Of a stretch of 36,648 nt of DNA, positions 23,390-33,700 are shown piece by piece. This stretch comes from JAWVZB01 sp033722375. GTDB lineage: Bacteria; Actinomycetota; Nitriliruptoria; Nitriliruptorales; Nitriliruptoraceae. The stretch is taken from assembly GCA_033722375.1 (NCBI GenBank), contig JAWVZB010000016.1:1-36648 (forward strand), read 5' to 3'. The position numbers were made by a program, and so were the translations under genes. Within the stretch, counting starts at the first letter, position 1. Each line of letters starts with the position of its first letter. A model generated the notes under the pieces. It saw only the letters and a program-made list of their open reading frames with translations, had not been told where the DNA came from and did no database searches.

Positions 23390-24076
23390 TCACGCCGACG
23401 GGTCGCGGTGACCCGAGACGTGCTCCGGACCCAGGACCCAGCCTGGCTGCGGGTCACCAGCCGCCTCGCTGTCCAACGCGGCGAGCAGGTACCCAGCGAT
23501 CCTGCCGTCGCCTCCTGCCTCTGGTAGCTGGAGGCCATGCCCGAGCCGTGCCAGCCGCAGTGCCTGGCGGCCGAGGGTGATCCCGTCGGACGCCGTATCT
23601 GGCGGCCCGGTGAGCGCTGCGGCGAGGATCATCGGCAGGGGGCCCTCGGGATGCTCGTCGAGGTGGACGGGCTCGGACCAGTCGACCTGGCCACCCGAAC
23701 ACCGGAACGGCATCAGCGTCGAGCTGAGCGTCGGTCGATCGCGCTGGTGTCGGTCGGCGGTGAGCAGCACGGCGACCCGCTGGCGCAGGTCGCCCTCGTC
23801 GCACACGGGCGGCACGGGGTCCTCCAGCGACCACGCTCGCCCCGACCCGAGGAACGCCAACCGATCCGCGCCGGCTGGTACCAGTAACGCGAGGGCTTCG
23901 ACCAGGGGTGCCTCGTTCCCTCCGGCGGGATGGGGGCGCAGCTCGATGCCGGCGATCAGGTGGTCCCCGCAGTAGCCGTACACGGTCGGCCTGACCGCGC
24001 CCTCGCGGTGGACATCGGTCGCGGCGAGGTCGCGTGCGAGGTCGGCGAGCTGCTGCCAGGTGGGAGTGTCGGTCAC
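23390..24076 (-). CDS. unknown protein at the end of the recCBD operon
   Basis: This 228-residue soluble protein has no motif I recognise. It has a helical N-terminus (TWQQLADLARDLAATDV), then a mainly beta pattern (VYGYCGDHLIAGIELRP, EALALLVPAGADRLAFLG, RVAVLLTADRHQRD), a long central loop, and a helical end (ITLGRQALRLARLGHGL). The Cys residues are not arranged as a metal site. The GTG at 24076 has GGAG seven bases upstream. It lies 34 bases after the MFS gene and is very probably co-transcribed with recC, recB, recD and the transporter. Its link to recombination is by position only. Confidence 0.7.
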   Translation of the reverse strand: MTDTPTWQQLADLARDLAATDVHREGAVRPTVYGYCGDHLIAGIELRPHPAGGNEAPLVEALALLVPAGADRLAFLGSGRAWSLEDPVPPVCDEGDLRQRVAVLLTADRHQRDRPTLSSTLMPFRCSGGQVDWSEPVHLDEHPEGPLPMILAAALTGPPDTASDGITLGRQALRLARLGHGLQLPEAGGDGRIAGYLLAALDSEAAGDPQPGWVLGPEHVSGHRDPSA

Positions 24077-24110
24077 CTTCGCGCTCCATCTCGTGGAGCA
24101 CGAGCCTCCC

Positions 24111-25427
24111 TCAGGAGCGCCCGGTTCGGGCTGACGACGCGGTCGCGGGCTGTGGAGAACCTCGCAGGGGTTCGAACAGCCCTCCGTCTTCACCCCACAA
24201 CACCAGGGCGAGCGCGAGGATGCCGTAGAGGACGAACCCCCATGCGAGCGGGAGGATCGTGCCGTCGAAGGCACGGTCGAGCACCGCGCCGAGCAGCGCC
24301 CCGCCCGCGAGCTGCACCGCCCCGATCACCGACGACGCGGTCCCGGCGATCGCGGCCATCGGATCCATGGCGATGGTGTTGAAGTTCGGGATGAGGAGGG
24401 CGTGCCCGGAGAGCAGCACCGCCATCGCCAGCAGGAACGCCCAGAGCGGGGGTCGTCCCCCCGTCGCGAGCGCCAGCGCGAGCAGTGCGGCGGCAGCGAC
24501 GAGGTAGCCGACGAGCACGACGTGGCTGAGCCGGCGTGTGCCGAAGGTGCCGACGATCCGGGCGTTCAGGAGCATCGCCCCGCCCATCACCGCGGCGAGG
24601 CCTCCGAAGAGGTAGGGGAAGGTGTCGGCCGCGCCGAACGCCTGACCGAAGATGATCTCCGACGACGCGAGGTACGAGGTGAAGACCCCGTACAGCGCCG
24701 TCATCGCCAGGGTGTAGGCCATGGACTGGCGGTGGGAGACGACCTGGCGCGTGGCCGCGAGGATGCGACCGAAGCGCAGCTCGAGCCGGTACTCCTCGTG
24801 CAGGGTCTCCGGCAACCGCACTGCCCAGGTGGCGATCCCCACGACCGCCACGACACAGGCGAGGAACACCCACTGCCAGCCGCCCACGGCGGTGATGACC
24901 GCCCCCACTGCGGGAGCGGCGATCGGGACCAGGACGAAGACCGCCATCACGAACGACATCGCCCGGGACATCCGTTCGCCCTCGTACCGGTCGCGGATGA
25001 CGGCGAAGGTGATGACCCGGCAGCCGGCAGCCCCGAGCCCCCAGATGAGTCGCGCTGCGTAGAGCACGGCGAGGCTCGGCGACAATGCCGACGCCAGCGC
25101 CCCGACCGCGTAGATGCCGTAGCCGAGGTAGAGGGCGGGGCGGCGTCCGAAGCGGTCCGCCAGGGGGCCGTAGACGAGCTGTCCGCCAGCGAGCCCGAGG
25201 AAGTAGGCGGTGACCGCGCCGGCCACGGCGGTCGAGTCCGCGGGGAGGTCGAACGCCTGCCTCAGGTCGGGGAACGCGGGCAACATCAGGTCGATGCCGA
25301 GCGCGGCCAGTGCCATCGACATGGCCAAAAGCGACGTCAGCTCGACGCGCCCGAGGGAACGCTGCTTCGTGGACAGGAGGACATCCGAACGTGTCAGGGG
25401 GCCGACCGACGGTACCGGTGTGCTCAG
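24111..25427 (-). CDS. Bcr/CflA-type MFS drug exporter, apparent CTG start
   Basis: This 438-residue transporter has twelve membrane segments. Membrane segment 1 contains ALGIDLMLPAFPDLRQAF, the Bcr/CflA family opening; GPLADRFGRRPALYLG is the MFS motif A loop between segments 2 and 3; and RVITFAVIRDRYEGERMSRAMS follows segment 4. It should export drugs or metabolites by proton antiport. No ATG, GTG or TTG lies in frame before segment 1. The best start is the CTG at 25427, which overlaps the recD stop as CTGA, copying the ATGA/GTGA junctions of this operon. The first ATG (25322) would remove half of segment 1. An upstream extension of the frame is only antisense/shadow of recD. Confidence 0.82.
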   Translation of the reverse strand: MSTPVPSVGPLTRSDVLLSTKQRSLGRVELTSLLAMSMALAALGIDLMLPAFPDLRQAFDLPADSTAVAGAVTAYFLGLAGGQLVYGPLADRFGRRPALYLGYGIYAVGALASALSPSLAVLYAARLIWGLGAAGCRVITFAVIRDRYEGERMSRAMSFVMAVFVLVPIAAPAVGAVITAVGGWQWVFLACVVAVVGIATWAVRLPETLHEEYRLELRFGRILAATRQVVSHRQSMAYTLAMTALYGVFTSYLASSEIIFGQAFGAADTFPYLFGGLAAVMGGAMLLNARIVGTFGTRRLSHVVLVGYLVAAAALLALALATGGRPPLWAFLLAMAVLLSGHALLIPNFNTIAMDPMAAIAGTASSVIGAVQLAGGALLGAVLDRAFDGTILPLAWGFVLYGILALALVLWGEDGGLFEPLRGSPQPATASSARTGRS

Positions 25428-27379
25428 TCGCCCCAGAGGCTCTGGCGGAGCCCGGCAGCGCGCGCGATCGGCCGGCTGATGGCTGCCCGGACCACGTCTT
25501 CCGAGCCGACGACGGTCACGTGGCGCCGCGCCCGGGTGATCGCCGTGTAGAGGAGCTCGCGGGTCAGGATGGGTGACTCCTCGGCGGGCAGGACGATCAC
25601 GACCGCGTCGAACTCGCTGCCCTGGCTCTTGTGGATCGTCATCGCGTGCACGGTCTCGACGTCCTCGAGGCGGCTGGGACCGAGTCGCCGCACGCCCTCG
25701 GACCCGTGGAACGCCGCAGCGATCCCGTCGTCGCTCCGAACGACGATCCCGACGTCTCCGTTGAACAGCCCGAGGCGCGGGAGGTTCTTGGTGACGAGCA
25801 GTGGACGGGCGAGGTACCAGCGGACCGTCGGGTCGTAGGCGTCGAGCTCGTCGCGCAGCCAGCCCTCGACGAGCGGCACCCACGTGGAGACCCCCGCGGC
25901 GCCGTGTCGATGGGCACACAGGACGCGGATGCGGTCGAGGTGGTCGAGGGCGCCCGCGGCCTCGCCCGCCGCTGCCGCGGAGAACACGTCCCGGTGCACG
26001 TCCACGAGGGCGCTGCGGACCGGCTCGAGCTCGGTGCTCGTCGCCAGATCCGCGGGGCGGCCCTCGCCAGACGGGGGGATCCAGGTGAGATCGTCGTGGT
26101 CGCCGGTGAGGACCTCGATGGCGCGCGCGGGGTCCCCGGCGTGGATCGCGGCAGCGAGTTGCCCGATCCCCGACGCTGGTGCGTACCGCCGGGCTGCTCC
26201 GAGCGTGACCACGGTGTCACCGATGGCGCCCGTCTGTTCGGTGGATGCCGGCTCGAGGGGCTCGCCCGTGCAGGCACGGAGGACCTCCACAGCCGGGGCG
26301 CTGAAGCGCAGCCCTGCACCGCTGGGACCAACCACGTCGGCGAGGACGGTGCCGGCCTCGACCGAGGCGAGCTGATCGGGGTCCCCGACGAGCACCAGCG
26401 TCGCGGTCGATCGCAGCGCCGACAGCAGCTTGGCCATCACGGGGAGGTCGACCATCGAGGTCTCGTCGATCACGACGAGTTCGTGGGGGAGCTGACGCTC
26501 GCGGTCGTGCGCGAACCGCGTCGGGTTCGGCGACCAGCCGAGCAACCGGTGGATGGTGGATGCCTCGACGGTTCGCAGGCGCGCCCGGACCTCGTCGCCG
26601 GTCTCGAGCGACCGCGCAGCCTGCCGCAGAGCGGCGGTGAGGCGGTCCGCGGCCTTGCCGGTGGGGGCCGCCACCGCCACCCGCGGATAGCGGTCGCCGG
26701 CCAGCTCGAACCAGCCCGCGAGGAGTCGCGCGATCGTGTAGGTCTTCCCCGTCCCGGGGCCCCCGGCGATCACGGTCAACGATCGGGTGAGGGCCGACGC
26801 GACGGCGAGGCGTTGACGGTCGGGGCGCTCTTCGCCGGCCGGAAGCAGCCGGTCGATGACGGGCCGGACAGAGGCACGGTCGATGTCTCTGCCGCCCCGC
26901 TCGGCGCGGAGACGCAGGATGGCAGCCACCCGGCGCTCGTAGCGCCAGTAGCGGTCCAGGTAGAGCCGGTCGCCGACGAGGCTGAGCGGCCGATCGGTGT
27001 CGGGCGTCGGCCGCTCGTCGTGGGCGCGCACGCGAACGAGCGCGCTGTCGGCGATCTGGCGCCGCCACGGGTCCGGGTCGGGCCACTCGAGCTCGTCCGT
27101 CTGCAGCGTCGAGTCGTCCGCGGCGACCATGGTCTCGGCTGCCCGGCTGAGCTCGAGACAGACGTGACTGTGGCGGGGCGCGCGGATGGCCAGGGCGGCG
27201 GCCAGCAGCACGTCGGGGCGGGACTCACCGAGTAGCTGGCCCAGCGTCTGCGCTGCATGGACCTCTGTGGGGCCGAGGATGCCGGCCCGGTTGAAGGGCG
27301 CCAGCCGCGGGTAGGGGTCGGTTGCGAGCCTGACGTCGGCAGGATCGGTCGTGACAGCGTCGGCGGGGACGGTCGTCAT
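25424..27379 (-). CDS. recD: exodeoxyribonuclease V alpha subunit RecD
   Basis: This 651-residue superfamily 1B helicase is the fast 5'-3' motor of RecBCD. Walker A is GGPGTGKT (206-213) and motif Ia is AAPTGKAADRL. Walker B/motif II is VVIDETSMVD, motif III is LVLVGDPDQLASVEAG, motif V is TIHKSQGSEFDAVV and motif VI is LYTAITRARRHVTVVG. The N-terminal 190 residues are the RecB-interaction region expected for RecD rather than RecD2. The ATG at 27379 overlaps the recB stop (ATGA). It is the third gene of the recC-recB-recD operon and complete in all helicase motifs, so it should be functional. Confidence 0.96.
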   Translation of the reverse strand: MTTVPADAVTTDPADVRLATDPYPRLAPFNRAGILGPTEVHAAQTLGQLLGESRPDVLLAAALAIRAPRHSHVCLELSRAAETMVAADDSTLQTDELEWPDPDPWRRQIADSALVRVRAHDERPTPDTDRPLSLVGDRLYLDRYWRYERRVAAILRLRAERGGRDIDRASVRPVIDRLLPAGEERPDRQRLAVASALTRSLTVIAGGPGTGKTYTIARLLAGWFELAGDRYPRVAVAAPTGKAADRLTAALRQAARSLETGDEVRARLRTVEASTIHRLLGWSPNPTRFAHDRERQLPHELVVIDETSMVDLPVMAKLLSALRSTATLVLVGDPDQLASVEAGTVLADVVGPSGAGLRFSAPAVEVLRACTGEPLEPASTEQTGAIGDTVVTLGAARRYAPASGIGQLAAAIHAGDPARAIEVLTGDHDDLTWIPPSGEGRPADLATSTELEPVRSALVDVHRDVFSAAAAGEAAGALDHLDRIRVLCAHRHGAAGVSTWVPLVEGWLRDELDAYDPTVRWYLARPLLVTKNLPRLGLFNGDVGIVVRSDDGIAAAFHGSEGVRRLGPSRLEDVETVHAMTIHKSQGSEFDAVVIVLPAEESPILTRELLYTAITRARRHVTVVGSEDVVRAAISRPIARAAGLRQSLWGD

Positions 27380-30300
27380 GCCGCCGCCCCGTGCAGCCGG
27401 GTGCTGAGCAGGTCGATCAGGTCCGTTGGTGGGGACCAGGCGAAGACACCGCAGGGGCGTCCGTCGGGCTGCGGTGCGTCGGGCCCGGCCATCCCCCGGA
27501 CGAACAGGTAGAGCACGCTGCCGAGGTGCTGGCCGGGGTCGTAGCCCGGCAGCCGCCATCGCAGCATCCGATGGAGCGCGACGCTGTAGAGCAGCGCTTG
27601 TACGGGGTAGTGGCCGTGCATCATCGCCTCGGCCAGCGCCGCGGGTCGATAGTCCCACAGCGTCAGGGGCTCCCCCCAGGTGCCCAGCCGGTTGGTCTTG
27701 TAGTCCGCGACGTGGAAGACCGGCCCCCCGTTCGGGCCGACACGCCGCAGGACCAGGTCGATCGACCCGCCCAGGAACCCGCGGAGCTCACGGTCCAGCA
27801 GCGGGGTCGGGAGCCGGTCCGGGTAGGCCGACAGAGGGTCGTCGGCGGGCAGGTGGCGACGGAGGAGGTCGGCGACGTCGCCGACCGTGGCCGAGGATCC
27901 CGCCGGTGCGAGATCCAGGGGAAGTTCGAACTCGACCTCGTCGAGGCGGTCGGCCCGGCTGACGTCCGCGAGCCGCAGCTCGGAGTGGGGCAGGCCCAGC
28001 GGAGTGCGCAAGGCGCTGGCCAGCCCAGAGACGAACTGCTCCGCCCCGATGCGCAGGGCCGTGCTCGTCGGGGTGGCGGCCACCTGCGCGAGCAACTCCG
28101 ACTCGAGGTCTTCGGCGGCGAAGTCCGCGTGCTCGAGGACGCGGTGCACGTACGTCCCGATCTGGGTGCCCCCGGCGAGCTCTGCCAGTGGCACCTCGAT
28201 CTGCCCGAGCCCGAGCGGGTCGGGGTCTGCCGCCGGTCCGACGGCCGTGGCCACCTCGTCACCGATCGCCTCGTCGTCCTTCCCGACGGTGATCGGCTCG
28301 GACCCCACCAGCGGCCCGGCGTCGTCGAGCCTGGTGAGCGCCGAGTAGGACGTGCGGCGCCACGCCGTGTCGAGACCGCGGTCGAAGCGGGCACGATCCA
28401 GGCCGGGATGGTCGGGTGCCTCCGGCTGCCAGGGCTCGAGATCGTGGCGTTCGGGTACCCGTTCGACGGTGATGCGCCCGCCGGATCGTGTCGCGAGCGG
28501 CGTGAGCGCCCCCTCGAGCTCGTCGTCGTCGAGGCCCGCTGCCGGGGCCGCGACGTCTGCCTGCACGCGGCCCTGATCGTCGCGGCACAGCAGCAGACGT
28601 CCCAGTCCGGACCACTTCGGCTTCCCGGCGGATGCGTACCACGCAACGACCTGATGGCGGGCGCGGGTCATGGCGACGTAGACGAGGCGCAGCTGTTCGC
28701 CCCGCAGCTCACCCAGCGCGAGCTGTTCGTGGTCGTCATAGGTGTCGTGGTGCGGCCCGCCCACGTCGATGCGTCGCTGGCCGTCGTCGTCGTGGAAGAT
28801 CGGGGCGCTGCCGGGTTCGACGTACGCCGACCAGAGGTAGGGGAGGTAGACCACCGGGAACTCGAGCCCTTTGCTGCGGTGGATGGTGAGGATCTGGACG
28901 GCCTCGTCGTCCGTCTCGAGCCGGCGGAGGCGGTCGTCCTGCTGCTCGTTGGCGGCCTCGTCCATCCGTTCCTGCAGCCAGCCCAGGAGCCCGGCCAGCC
29001 CCAGATGCTCTGCTGTCGCCGCGGCGTGCAGGAGTTCGCCGATGTGTTCGATGTCGGCGAGTGTGCGTTCACCGCCTTCACGTTCGAGGAGCCGCGACCG
29101 CAGCCCGCGCTCGAGGACGACCCGGCGGTGCATGGCAGCCAGGCCGTCCTGCCGGAACGTCGCGGCCCAGTTGTGGACGTCGCCGTGGAGCTGCTCCCAG
29201 TCGGTCTCGGAGGCGTCCGCGACCTCGTCTCCGGTCCACCCCACCCAGCTCGTCAGCGCCAGCGCCCGTGCGCCCGTGGAGGCCGCCGGCCGGTCGAGCG
29301 CCTCGAGGAGGCGACGCCATTCCGTCGCGGCCGGGGTCGAGAACACGCTCTCGACACCGCCGATGACCGACGGCACCCCGACGGCACGCAAGGCGTCCTG
29401 CACGATCGTCGCCTGGGCGTTGGTCCGCACGAGGACCGCGATGTCGCGCGGCTCGATCGGCGCCCCGCCCACCTCGGTCCCGGCCGTGTTGCGCTCGATG
29501 AGGTGCGGCCGTTCGTGGAGGAGCCGAACGACGTCGCCGGCGAGGTCGCGAGCGATGTGGTCCCGCGCCGGATCCGCCAGCAACCCGCCGCGTGTACTGA
29601 GCAGTTCGGGATGGTGGGGGAGCCACCGCAGCCGCAGCGGGGCGGGCACGGGGGGTGCCTCGAAGCGCACCCGGGCGTGGCCTGGGGCGGGCTGCACCTG
29701 TCGGTAGGGGATCCGGTCGTCGCCGAAGCTGGCCCCGTCGTAGAGCACGTCGAAGGCGTCGAGGAGTCCCGCATCCGACCGCCAGTTGGTGCCGAGGGTC
29801 CAGCGCTGAGCGGCGTGCGTCGAGGCCTCGAGGTACGCGTACACATCGGCACCGCGGAAGGAGTAGATCGCCTGTTTCGGATCGCCGATCAGCACGAGCG
29901 CGCGGTCGTCGCCGGGTTCCGAGAACGTCTCGGACACGATGCGCCACTGGAGCGGATCGGTGTCCTGGAACTCGTCGATCAGCGTCACCTTGTAGCGGTC
30001 CCGGAGGGTGTCCCGAGCGGCCCCGCCCCGATGGGGGTCGCGCAAGGTGGCGTCGAGCTGGGTCAGGAGGTCGTCGTAGGACAGCTGCCGCCGGCGTCGG
30101 GCGCGACTCGCCACTTCGGCGCGGAAGCGTTGCGCGAGGTGCCGACGCAAGCCCGCCTCGGGACCGACGTCGCCGCTCGGGGCGAGTGGCGTGGCGGGGT
30201 TCCCGACGACCGTGGCGCCGAGCTCGAGCAGCTCGCGCCGGGTCACCCTGGGTCGGTCGCCGGCGTCGAGGTAGGTATCGACGAGGAGGTCGTCGGCGAC

Positions 30301-30777
30301 CTCCTCGATCAGCTCGCTGAGGTCGTCCACGAGCTCGGCCTCGCGATCGAGCTCGCTCGCGATCCCCAAGCCGTCGAGGACGTGCTGACAGAACCCGTGG
30401 ATGGTGGAGATCGTGGCGACGTCCACCTCGGTGATCGCCGAGGTCAGGGCCTCGAGCCGCCGCCTGCGCTCGGGGTCGGGAGCGGCGGCGAGCAGTGCGA
30501 GGATCCGGTCCTCGTGGTCCGGGTCGGCGCCGCGGAGCACCTCGTCGAGATGGTCTGCGGCGGCGACGAGCCGGCCCCGGACGCGGTCGCGGAGCTCGGC
30601 CGTTGCGGCGCGGGTGAAGGTGACCACGAGGAGCTGTGGCAGCCTCCAGCGGCTCTCGGCGACCCAACGGGTGACGAGCCCGGCGATGGTGTAGGTCTTG
30701 CCCGTCCCCGCGCTGGCTTCGAGGATCGTGGTGCCCGAGGGGAGCGGGCCGGTCAGGTCGAAGGGGTGGAGGGTCAT
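27376..30777 (-). CDS. recB: exodeoxyribonuclease V beta subunit RecB
   Basis: This is a 1133-residue 3'-5' UvrD-like helicase plus nuclease. Walker A is ASAGTGKT (21-28), the VVTFTRAATAELRDRV motif follows at about 51-66, and Walker B is LIDEFQDTD (266-274). Motif III is IGDPKQAIYSFRGAD, motif V is TIHRSKGLEFPVVYLPYLW and motif VI is YVAMTRARHQV. The C-terminal nuclease has D1007 in GSIDLVLR and DYK at 1025-1027 (D1025, K1027), with a QxxxY-like YPVQALLYSVAL. All nuclease residues are therefore present. The ATG at 30777 overlaps the recC stop (ATGA). It works with RecC and RecD to resect double-strand breaks. Confidence 0.96.
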   Translation of the reverse strand: MTLHPFDLTGPLPSGTTILEASAGTGKTYTIAGLVTRWVAESRWRLPQLLVVTFTRAATAELRDRVRGRLVAAADHLDEVLRGADPDHEDRILALLAAAPDPERRRRLEALTSAITEVDVATISTIHGFCQHVLDGLGIASELDREAELVDDLSELIEEVADDLLVDTYLDAGDRPRVTRRELLELGATVVGNPATPLAPSGDVGPEAGLRRHLAQRFRAEVASRARRRRQLSYDDLLTQLDATLRDPHRGGAARDTLRDRYKVTLIDEFQDTDPLQWRIVSETFSEPGDDRALVLIGDPKQAIYSFRGADVYAYLEASTHAAQRWTLGTNWRSDAGLLDAFDVLYDGASFGDDRIPYRQVQPAPGHARVRFEAPPVPAPLRLRWLPHHPELLSTRGGLLADPARDHIARDLAGDVVRLLHERPHLIERNTAGTEVGGAPIEPRDIAVLVRTNAQATIVQDALRAVGVPSVIGGVESVFSTPAATEWRRLLEALDRPAASTGARALALTSWVGWTGDEVADASETDWEQLHGDVHNWAATFRQDGLAAMHRRVVLERGLRSRLLEREGGERTLADIEHIGELLHAAATAEHLGLAGLLGWLQERMDEAANEQQDDRLRRLETDDEAVQILTIHRSKGLEFPVVYLPYLWSAYVEPGSAPIFHDDDGQRRIDVGGPHHDTYDDHEQLALGELRGEQLRLVYVAMTRARHQVVAWYASAGKPKWSGLGRLLLCRDDQGRVQADVAAPAAGLDDDELEGALTPLATRSGGRITVERVPERHDLEPWQPEAPDHPGLDRARFDRGLDTAWRRTSYSALTRLDDAGPLVGSEPITVGKDDEAIGDEVATAVGPAADPDPLGLGQIEVPLAELAGGTQIGTYVHRVLEHADFAAEDLESELLAQVAATPTSTALRIGAEQFVSGLASALRTPLGLPHSELRLADVSRADRLDEVEFELPLDLAPAGSSATVGDVADLLRRHLPADDPLSAYPDRLPTPLLDRELRGFLGGSIDLVLRRVGPNGGPVFHVADYKTNRLGTWGEPLTLWDYRPAALAEAMMHGHYPVQALLYSVALHRMLRWRLPGYDPGQHLGSVLYLFVRGMAGPDAPQPDGRPCGVFAWSPPTDLIDLLSTRLHGAAA

Positions 30778-33700
30778 CCGTCGCACCTCCGCTCGTGGCG
30801 CAGGATCGGCTCCCAGAGGCGCCACGCGTAGGCGACGATGCGGCGTTCGTCGTCCGCCCACGACGATTCCTCGTCGTCACGACACAGATCACGGAACAGC
30901 TCGGAGCAGGGGACCTGGCCGCCGAGCACCGCCACGTGGTAGGGGTCGAGATCCTCGCGGGGAAAGGCGCCGGGACGGGTGCCGGTCTCCCACTCCTTGT
31001 GGACGTAGTGGTCGGCGGGGTTGTCGGCGTGGAGGTTCTCGGCGATCTTGTTGGAGGTGGCGGCGTAGATCGGGACGGGTTCGCACCGCCCCCGCTGGAA
31101 CAGTTCGACCAGTCTCTGGAGATGGCCGCGGGCGGCGTCCGCGACCGCCGCCGGACTGCCGGGGAGCGTCGGTAGCTCGTAGGTCGCCGCACGTCCCCGT
31201 TTCCACGGGTGGCGCCCCGCGGTCAGCGCCTGCCAGGGCGCGTCCGGTTTCGCCAGGCTGAGCGCCAGGAACCGCACCCATGTCGCGATCCGGGTCTTGG
31301 GCTTGACCCGCGAGTAGCTGATGGTCTCGAGGCGCCAGTCGGCGAGGTCGGTGACGATGCCGTCCAGGACGTGGCCGTCCGGGAGCTCGACATGGACGTC
31401 GATGGTCCCCCACTGCTCGCGGGGCTCGACGTCGCGGTGGGTGCACAGCGTGGTGATGCGGTCCACCCACGTCTTGACGTCTTCCAGGTCGTCCGTGCCG
31501 ACGTCTCCGGGAGGAAGCTGGCCGCGGGCGGCCAGCAGCCGCTCGGTCTGCTCGAGGTCGCGGCCCCGTCGCCACGCGTCGAGCAGGGCCTCGCCGATCT
31601 TCCACTTCTCGAGACCGTCGAGCGCGGACGGGATCCGGTCCGAGATCGGGTCCTGGTCGCCGGTGAACCGCACGTCGAGCTGCTGTCGGCAGAAGTACCG
31701 CACGGGGTGCTCGAGGAACGCGATGAGGTCGTCGAGGTCGATGACGTCGTCGGTTGGTGCGGTCAGCGGTTGCGTGAGGAACGGACGCGGGGGCTGGGGG
31801 TCGCGCCGGTGCGCTTCGGCTGCAGCGAGCGTGCCGGGGTGGAACCCCCACGGGCGCCCAGCAGGATGGATCGCACCGGGCTCGAAGTTGCGGGGGTCGT
31901 GCTCGGTGAGGGGATGCGGGGTCACGATCTGTTCGCGCGGAGGCGTGCCGTCCGCGGTCGTGGCGGTCCGGTCCACCACGTCGAGCAGCTCGTCGACGGG
32001 GACAGCGGGTGGTCGCGGCTCGTTGGTGCGGACGTCGCGACCCGCGTAGGTGACGACGAGCGTGTCCGTGGCGGCCAGCACGGCGTCGAGCAGGAGCTGG
32101 CGGTCCTCGGACCGGGGGTCGCGATCACCGACCCGCGGCGAGCGCAGCAGCAGGTCGTCGCTGTCGGGGACGGTCTGCCGGGGGAACGCCCCGTCGTCGA
32201 GACCCAGCAGGCAGACCACGCGATGGGGGACCGACCGCATCGGGACGAGCGTCGAGAAGGTCAGGCTTCCGGTCCGGTGCCCGGTCGTGGAGGCGCGCCC
32301 TGCGAGGCGGTCCGCCAGGAGTGTCTCGACCTCGGGCAGCGTCAGCTCGATCGCCGCACCGCCCTCGACCCCACCGGCGGTCGCTTCGTCCACCAGCTCG
32401 TCGAGCACCCGGTCGAGATGGATGCGCTGCCACGCGTTCTCGCCGTCCGTGAGGGTCAACGCATCGGAGGCTGCGGTGATCGCGTCCCGCCAGCCGCCCA
32501 TCGAGTGGGGCCCCCGGAGCTGATCGGTGGCGGTGCGGAGCCTGGCGACGAACTCGGCCAGGCGCCCCGCCAGTCCTGACGCACGGCCCTCGACGCCGTC
32601 GAACGGGACCGTGCCGGCCAGGATCCGTCCGTCCTCGTCGGCCATCGTCATGCCGAGCTGGAGCCGTCGCAATCCGGCCTCCCAGGTGTTCGCGGCGAGC
32701 GCCGGCAGGCCGTGGTCGCGGCGGTGCTCCGCATCGAAGCCCCAGCGGATGTGGAGCTCGTCGATCCACGATTCCAGCTGTTCGAGGTCGTCGTCGTCGA
32801 GCGCGAAGCGGCGTCGTACCGGTGGGCGCGACAGGAGCTCGAGCAGCGCGGATGCGGTGACACGCCCGTCGGCGAGATCGAGCACGGTGGACACCACGTC
32901 CAGCACCGGGTTCGTCCGTCGCAGTGACCGGTCGGCGAGCCGGACGCGGAGTGCCGGCGGTGCGCTGTCGGATCGCGAGCTGTCAGCGGCGGTCGCGGCC
33001 TCGGCACCGAAGACCGCCGTGATGAGCGAGGCGAAGCCCTCGATGTCGGGGCACATGACGATGACGTCGCGGAGCTCGAGGGTCGCGTCTTCGGCCAGCA
33101 GGTGGAGGATGGCGTCGCGGAGCACCTCGACCTGTCGGAGGCGGCCGTGACAGGCGTGGATCTGGACCGAGCGGTCGCCGGGCTGGAGCTCGAGGCGGTT
33201 GTCGCCGTCCTCGCCACCGGGCACGCGGTCGGCACGGATGTCCGCCTGGATGCGATGGAGCAGCGACCGTCCCCGCTCGTCCACGGGATGGTGGCTCACG
33301 GTCCCGGCCGTGGGGGCGACGAGCTGGAGCTCGCGTGCATCGCGGCCCCAGGAGCGGAGCAGGTTGTTGGCGGCCAGCGCAGCCGTCGGGTCCTCGTCAC
33401 GTGCCCAGGGGTTGGTCGCCCGCGGCTGGCTCGCGACGGTCGTGGACACCTGGTCCCACAGTGCGGCGGAAGGGTGGAGCAGCAGCAGATGTACGTCGCG
33501 GTGGGCCGCGATGGCATCGAGGACCTGGAGGTAGGTCGCGGGGAGTGCGGTCAGGCCGAACAGCGAGATCCGTCGTGGGAGCTCGAGGGTGTCGCGGTCG
33601 GCGCGGATGGCCTCGATGGCGGCACCGTGGCGCTCGGCGAAGCTCGGGTCGCCGATGCGGTCGGCGAGCTCACGCCAGAGCGCCGCCTGCCAGCGATGGT

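Noticed and set aside
27391..30831. Very long plus-strand ORF (1146 codons) opposite recB
   Set aside because: An antisense shadow produced by high-GC codon bias; recB has all helicase and nuclease motifs, and the opposite frame has no domain pattern or ribosome site.
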